From Ktedonobacter sp. (GTDB lineage Bacteria; Chloroflexota; Ktedonobacteria; Ktedonobacterales; Ktedonobacteraceae): a stretch of DNA of 7,247 nt. The notes below the pieces were generated by a model that worked only from the letters and a program-made list of their open reading frames with translations, was not told the origin of the DNA and ran no database searches. Each line of letters begins with the position of its first letter. The stretch's first letter is position 1. Positions 1 to 6,273 of the stretch are shown here, piece by piece. The position numbers were made by a program, and so were the translations under genes. The stretch spans positions 7,986 through 15,232 of the forward strand of contig DMFQ01000338.1 of the NCBI GenBank assembly GCA_003450555.1, written 5' to 3'.

Positions 1-2249
1 TGCCTCAACTCAGAGTGCCCCTGATCACTGTCACTTTCCAACTGGCGCAGCGGCGAAATGTCATCGAGAATCCAGAATGAGCGACCATGTGTCGCTGCGA
101 CGAGATCGCCGTCCTTGATAGCCAGGTCGTGGATGGGGACGGTAGGCAGATTCAACTGCAACGATTGCCAATGGTCCCCATCATCAAACGAAACATGTAC
201 GCCCGTCTCTGTGCCTGCATAGAGCAGTCCACGCTGCTCAGTATCTTCTCGAATCACTCGAGTGAAATCGTTTGTTCGTATGCCCGCAGTGATCTTTGTC
301 CAGGTCTTCCCATAATCATGAGTTTTGAAGAGATACGGTTGGAAGTCATCAGATTTGTAGCAGGTCGCGGCAAGATAGGCCGTTGCTGCATCGAAAGGAG
401 AAGGTTCTATAATACTGATCAAGGCCCATTTGGGCAAATCCGCGGGAGTCACATCTTGCCATGTCTTGCTGTTATCTCGCGAGATATGTACCAGACCATC
501 ATCCGAGCCTGCCCAGAAAAGCCCTTGCTCCAGTGGTGATTCGGCAAAGGCAAAGATTGTCCCATAGTACTCCGTCCCAACGTTATCATGGGTGATTGGG
601 CCGCCAGAGGATTCCATCTTGCTCTTGTCGTTGCGTGTGAGGTCGGGGCTGATCTCCTCCCAACTGCTGCCCTCATCCATGGAACGGAAGACATGGTTGC
701 CTGTTGCATACAGTACATTTGGATCGTGAGGTGAGAGCAGAATTGGGAACGTCCACTGAAAGCGGTATTTGGCGTCTTTGGCTGGCCCCCCTAAATACGA
801 CTCGGGCCAGACCGAGATGTCCCGCAACTGACCTGTGTGGTGGTCGTAGCGCGTGAGATATCCCAGGTAGCTTCCGGCATAGACAATGTTTGGATTATCA
901 GGGCGCACGGCGATGTACGCACTCTCGCCGCCTCCGATCTCATAGTAGTCGGCCTGCGTGATGGCTGAGAGCCGTGAGCGACTTGGCACTGTAATGGTGC
1001 TGTTGTCCTGCTGTCCACCGTAGATGCGGTACGGTACCTGGGTGTCGGTCGCAACATGATAAAACTCGGCTGTGGGCTGATTGTAAAGTGATGACCATGT
1101 ATCACCGCCGTTGAAGGACACACAGGCACCACCGTCATGCCCCATGATGATGCGCTGGGGATTGTGCGGATCGATCCAGAGGTCGTGGTGGTCGCCATGG
1201 GGCGTAGCGGTCTTGACGAAGGTGCGCCCGCCGTCATTTGACTTAAAGCAGTCTTCGTTGAGGATCCAGATGGTCTCCGGATCCTGTGGATCGGCAAAAA
1301 TGTGCTGATAGTACCAGGGGCGTTTCCACAGGTCGCGCTCCTCGCTGAGCCGCTCCCATGTTTCGCCTCCGTCATCGGAACGGAAAACCGCGCCATCCTC
1401 AGCTTCGATGATGGCCCATATACGATCTGCTCTGGCTCCTGAGACGGCAAGACCGATCTTGCCAATGACGCCCTGTGGTAGTCCTGGTTTGCGCGTAATC
1501 TCAGTCCAGGTATCGCCGCCGTCAGTCGACTTGAAAATGCCGCAGCCCTCACCGCCACTTTGCAAAGTATATGGCAGTCGTCGTGCCCGCCAGAACGCGG
1601 CATAGAGAACGCGTGGATTGTGCGGGTCCATCACGAGATCATGCGAGCCAATTTCTTCACCGCGGAACAGGATATGGTCCCACGTCTTGCCACCATCAAT
1701 GGAGCGATAGATACCGCGTTCGCTATTTGGTCCGTGAGCATGTCCTAACGCTGCAACATACACCAGGTCAGGGTTCTGGGGGTGGATACGCACCTTCCCA
1801 ATGTGACGCGTGTCCTCCAACCCCATGTGCATCCAGGTCTTGCCCCCGTCAGTTGTCTTATAGACGCCATCACCGTGGGAGACGTTCCCACGTATGGTTG
1901 TTTCTCCCATACCGACATAGAGCACATTAGGGTCAGAAGGCGCAACGGCTAGCGCGCCGACCGAGGCCCGCTTGAAAAAGCCATCGGAGATATTCTCCCA
2001 GTACATGCCCCCGTCGGTCGTCTTCCAGACGCCACCTCCTGTGGAGCCAAAGTAAAATACGTGGGAGCGTAGCATATCGGCCGCCACCGCAACGACTCGT
2101 CCGCCCCGGTATGGACCGATCGAGCGCCACTCAAGCGAGTTTAATAATGCCGGTATAACATATGGCGGGATGCCTCCATCTGCTCCAGACGTAGTGTTTG
2201 ATGTTTGTTCGTCCCGCAGTTGGTCATGTGATTGACTTGGTGAACTCAA
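1..2249 (-). CDS. Sortilin/VPS10-type BNR (Asp-box) beta-propeller protein, C-terminus cut by window edge
   Basis: I read this frame codon by codon and found 749 codons with no stop; the gene leaves the window at base 1. Eleven Asp-box-like motifs (S/T-x-D-G-G-x-T-W type) lie at about residues 77-84, 132-139, 183-190, 241-248, 291-298, 337-344, 378-385, 523-530, 590-597, 643-650 and 687-694. The last four are degenerate. Family signatures include GPYRGGRV (45-52), HGDHHDLW (351-358) and GGQQDNS (411-417). Such proteins are annotated as 'glycosyl hydrolase' or VPS10/sortilin N-terminal-like and usually exceed 1,000 residues, so a few hundred residues are probably missing. The enzyme label is weak: the family is defined by propeller repeats, and no catalytic glycosidase residues can be argued here. 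The start is a TTG at 2247-2249, with AAGGAG seven bases upstream and a stop a short way further upstream in frame. The N-terminus is polar with no signal peptide. The product is probably a cytoplasmic propeller or a scaffold; the substrate is unknown. Confidence 0.88.
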   Translation of the reverse strand, partial: MSSPSQSHDQLRDEQTSNTTSGADGGIPPYVIPALLNSLEWRSIGPYRGGRVVAVAADMLRSHVFYFGSTGGGVWKTTDGGMYWENISDGFFKRASVGALAVAPSDPNVLYVGMGETTIRGNVSHGDGVYKTTDGGKTWMHMGLEDTRHIGKVRIHPQNPDLVYVAALGHAHGPNSERGIYRSIDGGKTWDHILFRGEEIGSHDLVMDPHNPRVLYAAFWRARRLPYTLQSGGEGCGIFKSTDGGDTWTEITRKPGLPQGVIGKIGLAVSGARADRIWAIIEAEDGAVFRSDDGGETWERLSEERDLWKRPWYYQHIFADPQDPETIWILNEDCFKSNDGGRTFVKTATPHGDHHDLWIDPHNPQRIIMGHDGGACVSFNGGDTWSSLYNQPTAEFYHVATDTQVPYRIYGGQQDNSTITVPSRSRLSAITQADYYEIGGGESAYIAVRPDNPNIVYAGSYLGYLTRYDHHTGQLRDISVWPESYLGGPAKDAKYRFQWTFPILLSPHDPNVLYATGNHVFRSMDEGSSWEEISPDLTRNDKSKMESSGGPITHDNVGTEYYGTIFAFAESPLEQGLFWAGSDDGLVHISRDNSKTWQDVTPADLPKWALISIIEPSPFDAATAYLAATCYKSDDFQPYLFKTHDYGKTWTKITAGIRTNDFTRVIREDTEQRGLLYAGTETGVHVSFDDGDHWQSLQLNLPTVPIHDLAIKDGDLVAATHGRSFWILDDISPLRQLESDSDQGHSELR

Positions 2250-2256
2250 TGATAAT

Positions 2257-2262
2257 CTCCTT
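2257..2262 (-). promoter_or_regulatory. Ribosome binding site deciding a TTG start
   Basis: On the minus strand this reads AAGGAG and sits seven bases before the TTG at 2249. There is no ATG or GTG near the N-terminal end in this frame, and an in-frame TAG closes the frame a few codons further upstream. This Shine-Dalgarno match is therefore the main reason for choosing TTG as the start of the propeller gene. Confidence 0.75.
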
Positions 2263-2443
2263 ACCGATTGTCGCTAGAAGGATCCCGGGCTTGAGCCTTA
2301 GGGATGAAATAATCATACTGCATAGATTACTCAGAAGCAACCTCAGAACCCTCGCGTCATCACTTGTCGTGTTCTATTTCATTTCATTTATACGTTGGTC
2401 TTCAATAAAGAAGCTGGTAAAGCATCCAAAAAGGCTATGTTCA

Positions 2444-2472
2444 TTGCACTCTGGCCCACTTGTAACTACAAT
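2444..2472 (+). promoter_or_regulatory. Candidate sigma-70-type promoter for the kinase-like gene
   Basis: A TACAAT hexamer at 2467-2472 matches the -10 consensus at five of six bases. TTGCAC at 2444-2449 lies 17 bases upstream, but only its TTG matches the -35 consensus. An overlapping alternative is TTGTAA (2460-2465) with TATACC (2482-2487) and a 16-base spacer. Either would give a leader of roughly 45-60 bases. This is a pattern match only. Confidence 0.3.
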
Positions 2473-2526
2473 AAGTTGCATTATACCTCTACCAGAAGTG
2501 AGGTGACTTTTCCCCATTCCTTTTCC

Positions 2527-2531
2527 AGGAG
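2527..2531 (+). promoter_or_regulatory. Ribosome binding site favouring ATG 2540 over TTG 2534
   Basis: AGGAG ends eight bases before the ATG at 2540 but only two bases before the in-frame TTG at 2534. The first spacing is normal and the second is too tight. The kinase-like protein therefore most likely starts MACKKNYLG. Confidence 0.7.
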
Positions 2532-2539
2532 ACTTGAGT

Positions 2540-4117
2540 ATGGCATGTAAAAAGAACTATTTGGGTACACTTCTCGGCTCGTACCGGCTCATTGCCGAAT
2601 GTGGCTGCGGTCCTGTTGGGTGCGTCTACCTGGGAAAGCATATCTCTTCTTTAAATCTTCCTGTCGCCATTAAATTGTTCCAAAGTGAGCAACTCTCTCC
2701 ACACAAGTGCAGTCAGTTTCTCCAAGAAGTTCGTTTGCTCAAAAAACTGAAGCATCCTCACATCCTTCCTATCCTGGACGCGGGGTTCTTCGAAGGTTTC
2801 CCTTACATAGTCAGTGAGTACGCCGTCAATGGTTCTTTGGAAGACTACCTTCGACAGCAGTCTTCCCATCTGCCTCTTCAAGAAAGCCTGAGGATTCTCT
2901 CACAGATTGGGCAAGCCCTTGACTACGCCCACCAGCATCAGATCATCCATCGTAATCTCAAAGCCAACAATATCCTCTTCAATGCAAGTGGCAAGGCGCT
3001 CCTCGCCGACTTTGGTCTTGAAATGTACGGGCAGGGCTTGCCCCTGCCCAGTGCGCCCCTGCCTTTGGCTTCTACCCAGCGGATGATCAACGCCCCCTTG
3101 CCTTCTGGTGATACTGTAAGCGCCACCGCCCTGGCCTCAGAAATGTATGGTCAGAGCAGTAGTATCCAGCAGACAACGAAGGCCCCCTTGCCCTTGTACG
3201 CCCCGGAGCAGGCTGAAGGATGGATTCGCCAGGAGAGTGATCAGTATACTTTGGGACGTATCGCCTACGAATTGCTGATCGGTCAAGTTCCGTACACAAC
3301 CTCTGATAGCTCGACCATGCAGTTGATGCATACAGCAGAACCTCTCTCCTCACACACCAAGCAAGTCCTCTATAAAGCCATGGCCGGTCAACCTACCGAT
3401 CGCTATGCAGACGTTCTCGCCTTTATCACATCGTTACGCACATCGACAATAGTCGATGCAGCAGCCACGCCTGTCGTTGCCAGCGAGCCTGACGGGTCTG
3501 GCGAGCCTGACGAGTCTGGCAAGCCCAAGCAGGCTACAAAGGCACTTCAGAATGAAGACGTGCCTTCCTCTTCCGAGCACAATGAAAGAATTCTTGCTCA
3601 TCAGCAAACTGTTCCTATGCTTCTTCCCGTGCCTGTACCTGAACCTGTATCGTCGGTAGAATTAGAAGCAGAGCAACAGGAGAATGAGGTTGCAGGCACC
3701 CTCAAGACCAGCAAAACCAACCTTTTCACGAAGAGTAGAACGAGAAGGGATAACCAGTCTGGAAGAAGTCGCTCTTTTTACCTGAGATGGGTACTCGCTG
3801 CCATAGTATGTTTCGCCATAATTACTTACGCGTTCAACGTTTTGCACGCTGAGATACTCTCTGCGCTCTACCCCGCGCCACACGCTGCTCACACCTCGAA
3901 GATTTCACCTATGCCATCGGCGTACCCATCTACCCCCTTCACAACGCCGAGTCCATCGCCGATCCCTTCTCCTGTGGCAGTAGCAAACCAGGGAGCGCTG
4001 CCCGGTCCCAACTCCAACCCCCTCACCTGCACCGAAGCCGACGCAAACGCCGATTATACCACCATCGTTGGTTGTAAGCCCCAGTTCCTTGAACGCTCAA
4101 AGCGACTGTGCACGTAG
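2540..4117 (+). CDS. Membrane-anchored Ser/Thr protein kinase-like protein, catalytic Asp replaced by Asn, frameshifted near its C-terminus
   Basis: The 525-residue reading has a Hanks-type kinase fold at about 15-300: glycine loop GCGPVG (22-27), VAIK lysine (45), helix-C Glu63, catalytic loop HRNLKANN (137-144), DFG (157-159), APE (221-223), SDQYTLG (233-239) and DRYADVLAF near 288-295. The catalytic base, normally the Asp of HRD, is Asn139, while the ATP- and Mg-binding residues remain. The DFG-to-APE segment is about 66 residues, roughly twice the usual length, and contains EMYGQ twice. A Pro/Glu/Ser-rich linker follows. After a basic stretch there is one hydrophobic membrane segment (about 414-436) and a Pro/Ser/Thr stalk, so the kinase domain should be cytoplasmic and the tail outside. 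The last residues after ADYTTI (about 504-509) are probably an out-of-frame tail: the secreted Ig-like domain continues in another frame to 4355. It is likely a signalling pseudokinase or a decaying kinase gene. Confidence 0.85.
   Translation: MACKKNYLGTLLGSYRLIAECGCGPVGCVYLGKHISSLNLPVAIKLFQSEQLSPHKCSQFLQEVRLLKKLKHPHILPILDAGFFEGFPYIVSEYAVNGSLEDYLRQQSSHLPLQESLRILSQIGQALDYAHQHQIIHRNLKANNILFNASGKALLADFGLEMYGQGLPLPSAPLPLASTQRMINAPLPSGDTVSATALASEMYGQSSSIQQTTKAPLPLYAPEQAEGWIRQESDQYTLGRIAYELLIGQVPYTTSDSSTMQLMHTAEPLSSHTKQVLYKAMAGQPTDRYADVLAFITSLRTSTIVDAAATPVVASEPDGSGEPDESGKPKQATKALQNEDVPSSSEHNERILAHQQTVPMLLPVPVPEPVSSVELEAEQQENEVAGTLKTSKTNLFTKSRTRRDNQSGRSRSFYLRWVLAAIVCFAIITYAFNVLHAEILSALYPAPHAAHTSKISPMPSAYPSTPFTTPSPSPIPSPVAVANQGALPGPNSNPLTCTEADANADYTTIVGCKPQFLERSKRLCT
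3485..3520 (+). repeat. Tandem 18-bp repeat in the kinase linker
   Basis: Two adjacent 18-base units, differing at one base (gagcctgacgRgtctggc), encode EPDGSG and EPDESG, followed by a partial third unit (aagccc). The repeat is in frame and lies in the disordered cytoplasmic linker, where length changes by slippage are usually tolerated. Confidence 0.85.
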
Positions 4118-4355
4118 GAATGGTTGGGTATGTACAGTTACACTCACTCTGGCAGCCGGCTCCCAAAGCCCGCTCAACTGGTCTGCATCGAGTAATGGCA
4201 TAACCGGCGTTAGCTTCAAACCTTCGAGTGGTACATTGAGTAGTGGTGAGAGCATGGTAGTCACTATCTTTGTGCCGAAAACACACTGCGCAACACAGGC
4301 CAGCTTCGTTTTCTCTGGATCAAGCAGTTCTATTTATGTTCCGTGGAGCTGTTAA
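4068..4355 (+). pseudogene. Out-of-frame secreted Ig-like (BACON-type) C-terminal domain of the kinase-like gene
   Basis: This frame reads VVSPSSLN, then GWVCTVTL, LNWSASSNG, FKPSSGTL, VTIFVP and finally VPWSC before TAA at 4353-4355. This is the pattern of an Ig-like beta-sandwich of the BACON/ASPM-like kind that often ends kinase-like receptors in Ktedonobacteria. Four cysteines could form disulfides outside the cell. No ribosome binding site or good start precedes it, so it is not a separate gene. The kinase frame reads sensibly up to ADYTTI; dropping one G from the GG at 4070-4071 would give TTIVVVSPSSLN and rejoin the two frames. It is best annotated as the displaced end of the kinase gene. 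The cause may be a real mutation, an assembly or read error, or, less likely, +1 slippage on the CCCC at 4079-4082. Confidence 0.75.
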
Positions 4356-5044
4356 TGCTTGAAGGTTTCTTTTTGCATTTGTTCCTCTTGTAACACGATG
4401 TCTACTAACTGATAGCCGGGCTGAACTACCACATCTCCCAGTTGAATGGATAATGGCCGGGCAAAAAGCGGACCTGCGCTTACAAAGGTATGATACTCAC
4501 CACGCTCTCCACAAGGATCTATTCCCGTTACCTCGAAGTCTTCCACCAGAGCCTCTGTTAATGTCGCACCCAGCCAGGCTGGTTTAGCCCGCGCAAGCTC
4601 TATGCTCGTAATAGTGGCTCTATAGCCGCGCGCGATGCATTCACGCACCAGCGTGCCAGGTGCGTCGCCCCACAAGGGTTCGAGGTGCGTCAGACCTGCC
4701 GCAGTCGTGCGCTCTTCATACCAGGCACGCACATCCGCCAGGTGAATGTTGCCGAAGAGGATCATGCTCACACCATGCTGATGCAGATCTGCAAGTGACT
4801 GGAGGAACACGGCTTCAAAGGCCTCCGGTGTCGTCGGATAGGACAGCAAAGGAATACCCAGAGCATCAGCCTGTGCTTGAATGAGCGCTATTGGTACTCC
4901 ATGGAAACGCACGCGCTCACTGACGGCATCGTACATTGTTACCAGATAGTCGACATGCTGGTTCGTCCGCACGGCACGATCCAGTGCCAATATCGAGTCT
5001 TTGCCACCGCTAAAACTGAGTGCACATAATTCAGATCTGTTCAT
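4352..5044 (-). CDS. DUF71/COG2102 (Dph6-like) PP-loop ATP-binding protein
   Basis: The 230-residue protein belongs to the adenine nucleotide alpha-hydrolase fold of PP-loop ATPases. SGGKDS at 12-17 is the ATP pyrophosphate-binding loop. GNIHLADVRAWYEER (98-112), PLWG (123-126) and DPCGERGEYHTF (176-187) are the other conserved blocks, and the length matches the family. Archaeal and eukaryotic relatives (Dph6) amidate diphthine on EF2. Bacteria do not make diphthamide, so that name should not be transferred. The DPCGE-GE-HTF form is typical of the bacterial branch, for which comparative genomics has suggested a cobalamin-salvage role in some members; no B12 gene is visible here. The start is ATG at 5044, with GAGGT eight bases upstream (5053-5057). 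It converges on the kinase-like gene, and the two stops share the TTAA at 4352-4355. A 269-base gap from the transglutaminase genes suggests its own promoter. Confidence 0.88.
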   Translation of the reverse strand: MNRSELCALSFSGGKDSILALDRAVRTNQHVDYLVTMYDAVSERVRFHGVPIALIQAQADALGIPLLSYPTTPEAFEAVFLQSLADLHQHGVSMILFGNIHLADVRAWYEERTTAAGLTHLEPLWGDAPGTLVRECIARGYRATITSIELARAKPAWLGATLTEALVEDFEVTGIDPCGERGEYHTFVSAGPLFARPLSIQLGDVVVQPGYQLVDIVLQEEQMQKETFKH

Positions 5045-5107
5045 ATTTGCTTACCTCTGCTCTTTTCAAATAAAGCACGAAGCATGGACCTCTTTCTCTG
5101 GTAGGAG

Positions 5108-5136
5108 GTTTTACGTGTTTGACCATTGGTTTCCAA
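5108..5136 (-). promoter_or_regulatory. Candidate promoter of the DUF71 gene
   Basis: On the minus strand TTGGAA (5131-5136) and TAAAAC (5108-5113) are spaced by exactly 17 bases. Each matches four of six consensus bases. Transcription would start near 5101 and leave a leader of about 55-60 bases before the ATG at 5044. Confidence 0.4.
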
Positions 5137-5145
5137 TGCTAGCAT
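5124..5145. repeat. Inverted repeat and adjoining palindrome, possible operator
   Basis: CATTGG-TTT-CCAATG (5124-5138) is a perfect six-base inverted repeat. It overlaps a perfect 10-base palindrome, ATGCTAGCAT (5136-5145). The first covers the proposed -35 box of the DUF71 gene, where a repressor or activator could bind. The symmetry is seen directly; regulatory function is inferred. Confidence 0.45.
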
Positions 5146-5313
5146 AGTATGATAGAGAGCATGTATCCAACTTTAAACTATATCACACCGGGCCTCGTTG
5201 TAGCCTTATCAGGATATACGCAAGATGCGTGAGAGTGTGCCTTGCCCTGCGCATCCCCTGCCCTGATGTGGAGGCTGAAGTTCGCGCCGATGCTGCTGCC
5301 CAGCTCGTACATT

Positions 5314-6273
5314 TCAAGAGCTGGAGCCACTATCGGCGTACTCCAGTGAAATCGGCCCGACGCGCTTGTTTGCTGTGAGCTGGCCGTGATAGGGCGCTTG
5401 AAATGTTCCCGACGTGGGGGCGACATCGTAGTAATCTCGTCCAACTGCTACGGTAATGTAGTGCAGGTCGGTCTCGCAGCCATGGGTAGGGTCAAAAGCT
5501 TGCACGATGGCTTCGCCGGGCCGCTCGAGCGCGGGAAGCAGCACTTCAACCCAGGCGTGTGTGCCTCCTTCACCTAACAGGTGGCCGGAGACATACCTGG
5601 CGGGCAGTCCACAGAGGCGGCAGAGGACAAGCATAATATGGGCGAAGTCCTGACAGACACCGTATCCCAGCGAGAACGCCTGGGCAGCTTTCGTATGAAT
5701 ACCTGTTGTGCCATGCGAGTAACGGAGTGTGCGGTAGACCCAGGCGTTGATGCGACTGGCCAGTGCCGCTGACTGCTGCCGCTCCGCCTGGTCCCCTCCT
5801 TGATCTTCTGCGACCAGCATAGCCGCGACTTCTTGCAGCGCATCGTCGGGTTGCGTAAGTGCTGAGGGTTCAAGGTAACGCGGATCAGAAAGCGCGGAGC
5901 CAGGAAGAATATGCGGCCCATGGTCCGCGGACCGCTCGACGACGATCCACGCTTCAAAGTCAATGGTTCGTTCGATATAGGGTATGTGCAGGTTTATCAC
6001 GTGATTCGCGAACTCATCGGCGTGGCTGGATGTCTCGGCGACATGGTAAGAGACGAGCAGGCGATGGACTATACACTGTTGATCGCCGTACGTGTTGGGT
6101 GGAACAATCAATAAGCGCTGCTTGAGGTCACGGACGGGGCCGGGGTAGTCATAGCGAAAGTGCTGGTGAATCAGGTACGCTGTGCGTTGCACACGCTTCC
6201 AGTCGATTTCCTGGTGGTCGAGGAGATTGAGGGCAGCAATCTGAGTTTCGATGTCAACTGGTTCTTGATTCAT
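5314..6273 (-). CDS. Transglutaminase-like cysteine protease-fold protein with complete Cys-His-Asp triad
   Basis: The 319-residue protein has an N-terminal bacterial transglutaminase-type beta domain (about 25-115: HQHFRYDYPGPV, then DEFANHVINLHI). A transglutaminase core follows (about 165-265). The catalytic residues are visible: Cys207 in GYGVCQDFAHI, His239 in THAWVEV and Asp261 in AFDPTHG. The end, with AVGRDYYDVAPTSGTF and YHGQLT, is typical of the family. There is no signal peptide, so it should act in the cytoplasm. Members may be proteases or amide-bond hydrolases/transferases, and the substrate is not known. The start ATG (6271-6273) overlaps the TGA of the upstream transglutaminase gene in ATGA, so translation is likely coupled. 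An AAGGAG at 6287-6292 lies 13 bases upstream, rather far, which fits dependence on coupling. Confidence 0.92.
   Translation of the reverse strand: MNQEPVDIETQIAALNLLDHQEIDWKRVQRTAYLIHQHFRYDYPGPVRDLKQRLLIVPPNTYGDQQCIVHRLLVSYHVAETSSHADEFANHVINLHIPYIERTIDFEAWIVVERSADHGPHILPGSALSDPRYLEPSALTQPDDALQEVAAMLVAEDQGGDQAERQQSAALASRINAWVYRTLRYSHGTTGIHTKAAQAFSLGYGVCQDFAHIMLVLCRLCGLPARYVSGHLLGEGGTHAWVEVLLPALERPGEAIVQAFDPTHGCETDLHYITVAVGRDYYDVAPTSGTFQAPYHGQLTANKRVGPISLEYADSGSSS

Larger units (their letters stand above)
2250..2539. other. Divergent intergenic region between propeller and kinase-like genes
   Basis: About 290 bases separate the two divergent start codons. It should hold the promoters of both genes. 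It is more AT-rich than the flanking genes. A weak stem (ATCCC at 2282-2286 with GGGAT at 2301-2305, enclosing GGCT/AGCC) falls in the presumed 5' leader of the propeller gene. A plus-strand open frame covering most of the region shows no recognisable domain and begins inside the propeller gene, so I do not call it. Confidence 0.6.
5045..5313. other. Intergenic region between the DUF71 gene and the transglutaminase operon
   Basis: About 270 bases lie between two minus-strand genes. The left half holds the candidate promoter and inverted repeat described separately. The right half has no convincing gene: the minus-strand open frame across 5178-5444 is an out-of-frame reading of the end of the transglutaminase gene. 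I saw no stem followed by a T run that would make a clear terminator. Confidence 0.6.

Noticed and set aside
791..1603. A 270-codon minus-strand open frame starting with ATG
   Set aside because: It lies in a different frame inside the propeller gene, is rich in Ser/Arg/Thr/Pro without domain motifs, and the overlapping frame contains eleven Asp-box motifs.
2282..2305. Stem ATCCC/GGGAT with inner GGCT/AGCC as a riboswitch or attenuator in the propeller leader
   Set aside because: It is short, has an asymmetric internal loop and matches no known leader motif; mentioned only as part of the intergenic description.
2198..2506. A 102-codon plus-strand open frame across the divergent intergenic region
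   Set aside because: It starts inside the propeller gene on the opposite strand, has no good ribosome binding site at its start, and shows no recognisable domain. The hydrophobic stretch alone is not enough.
4068..4355. The Ig-like frame as an independent small secreted protein gene
   Set aside because: There is no signal peptide, no ribosome binding site and no proper start; the domain begins exactly where the kinase frame loses sense, so it is the displaced end of that gene.
5103..5147. A plus-strand AGGAGG followed six bases later by a 10-codon GTG frame (FDHWFPMLA then stop)
   Set aside because: It lies antisense in the DUF71 promoter region, has no downstream plus-strand gene to attenuate, and such short frames arise by chance.
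5218..5230. Small hairpin ACGCA-AGA-TGCGT after the transglutaminase operon as a terminator
   Set aside because: The stem is only five base pairs and is not followed by a T run on the minus strand.
5178..5444. An 88-codon minus-strand open frame running past the end of the transglutaminase gene
   Set aside because: More than half of it is an out-of-frame reading of the transglutaminase C-terminus; there is no domain and no separate ribosome binding site.
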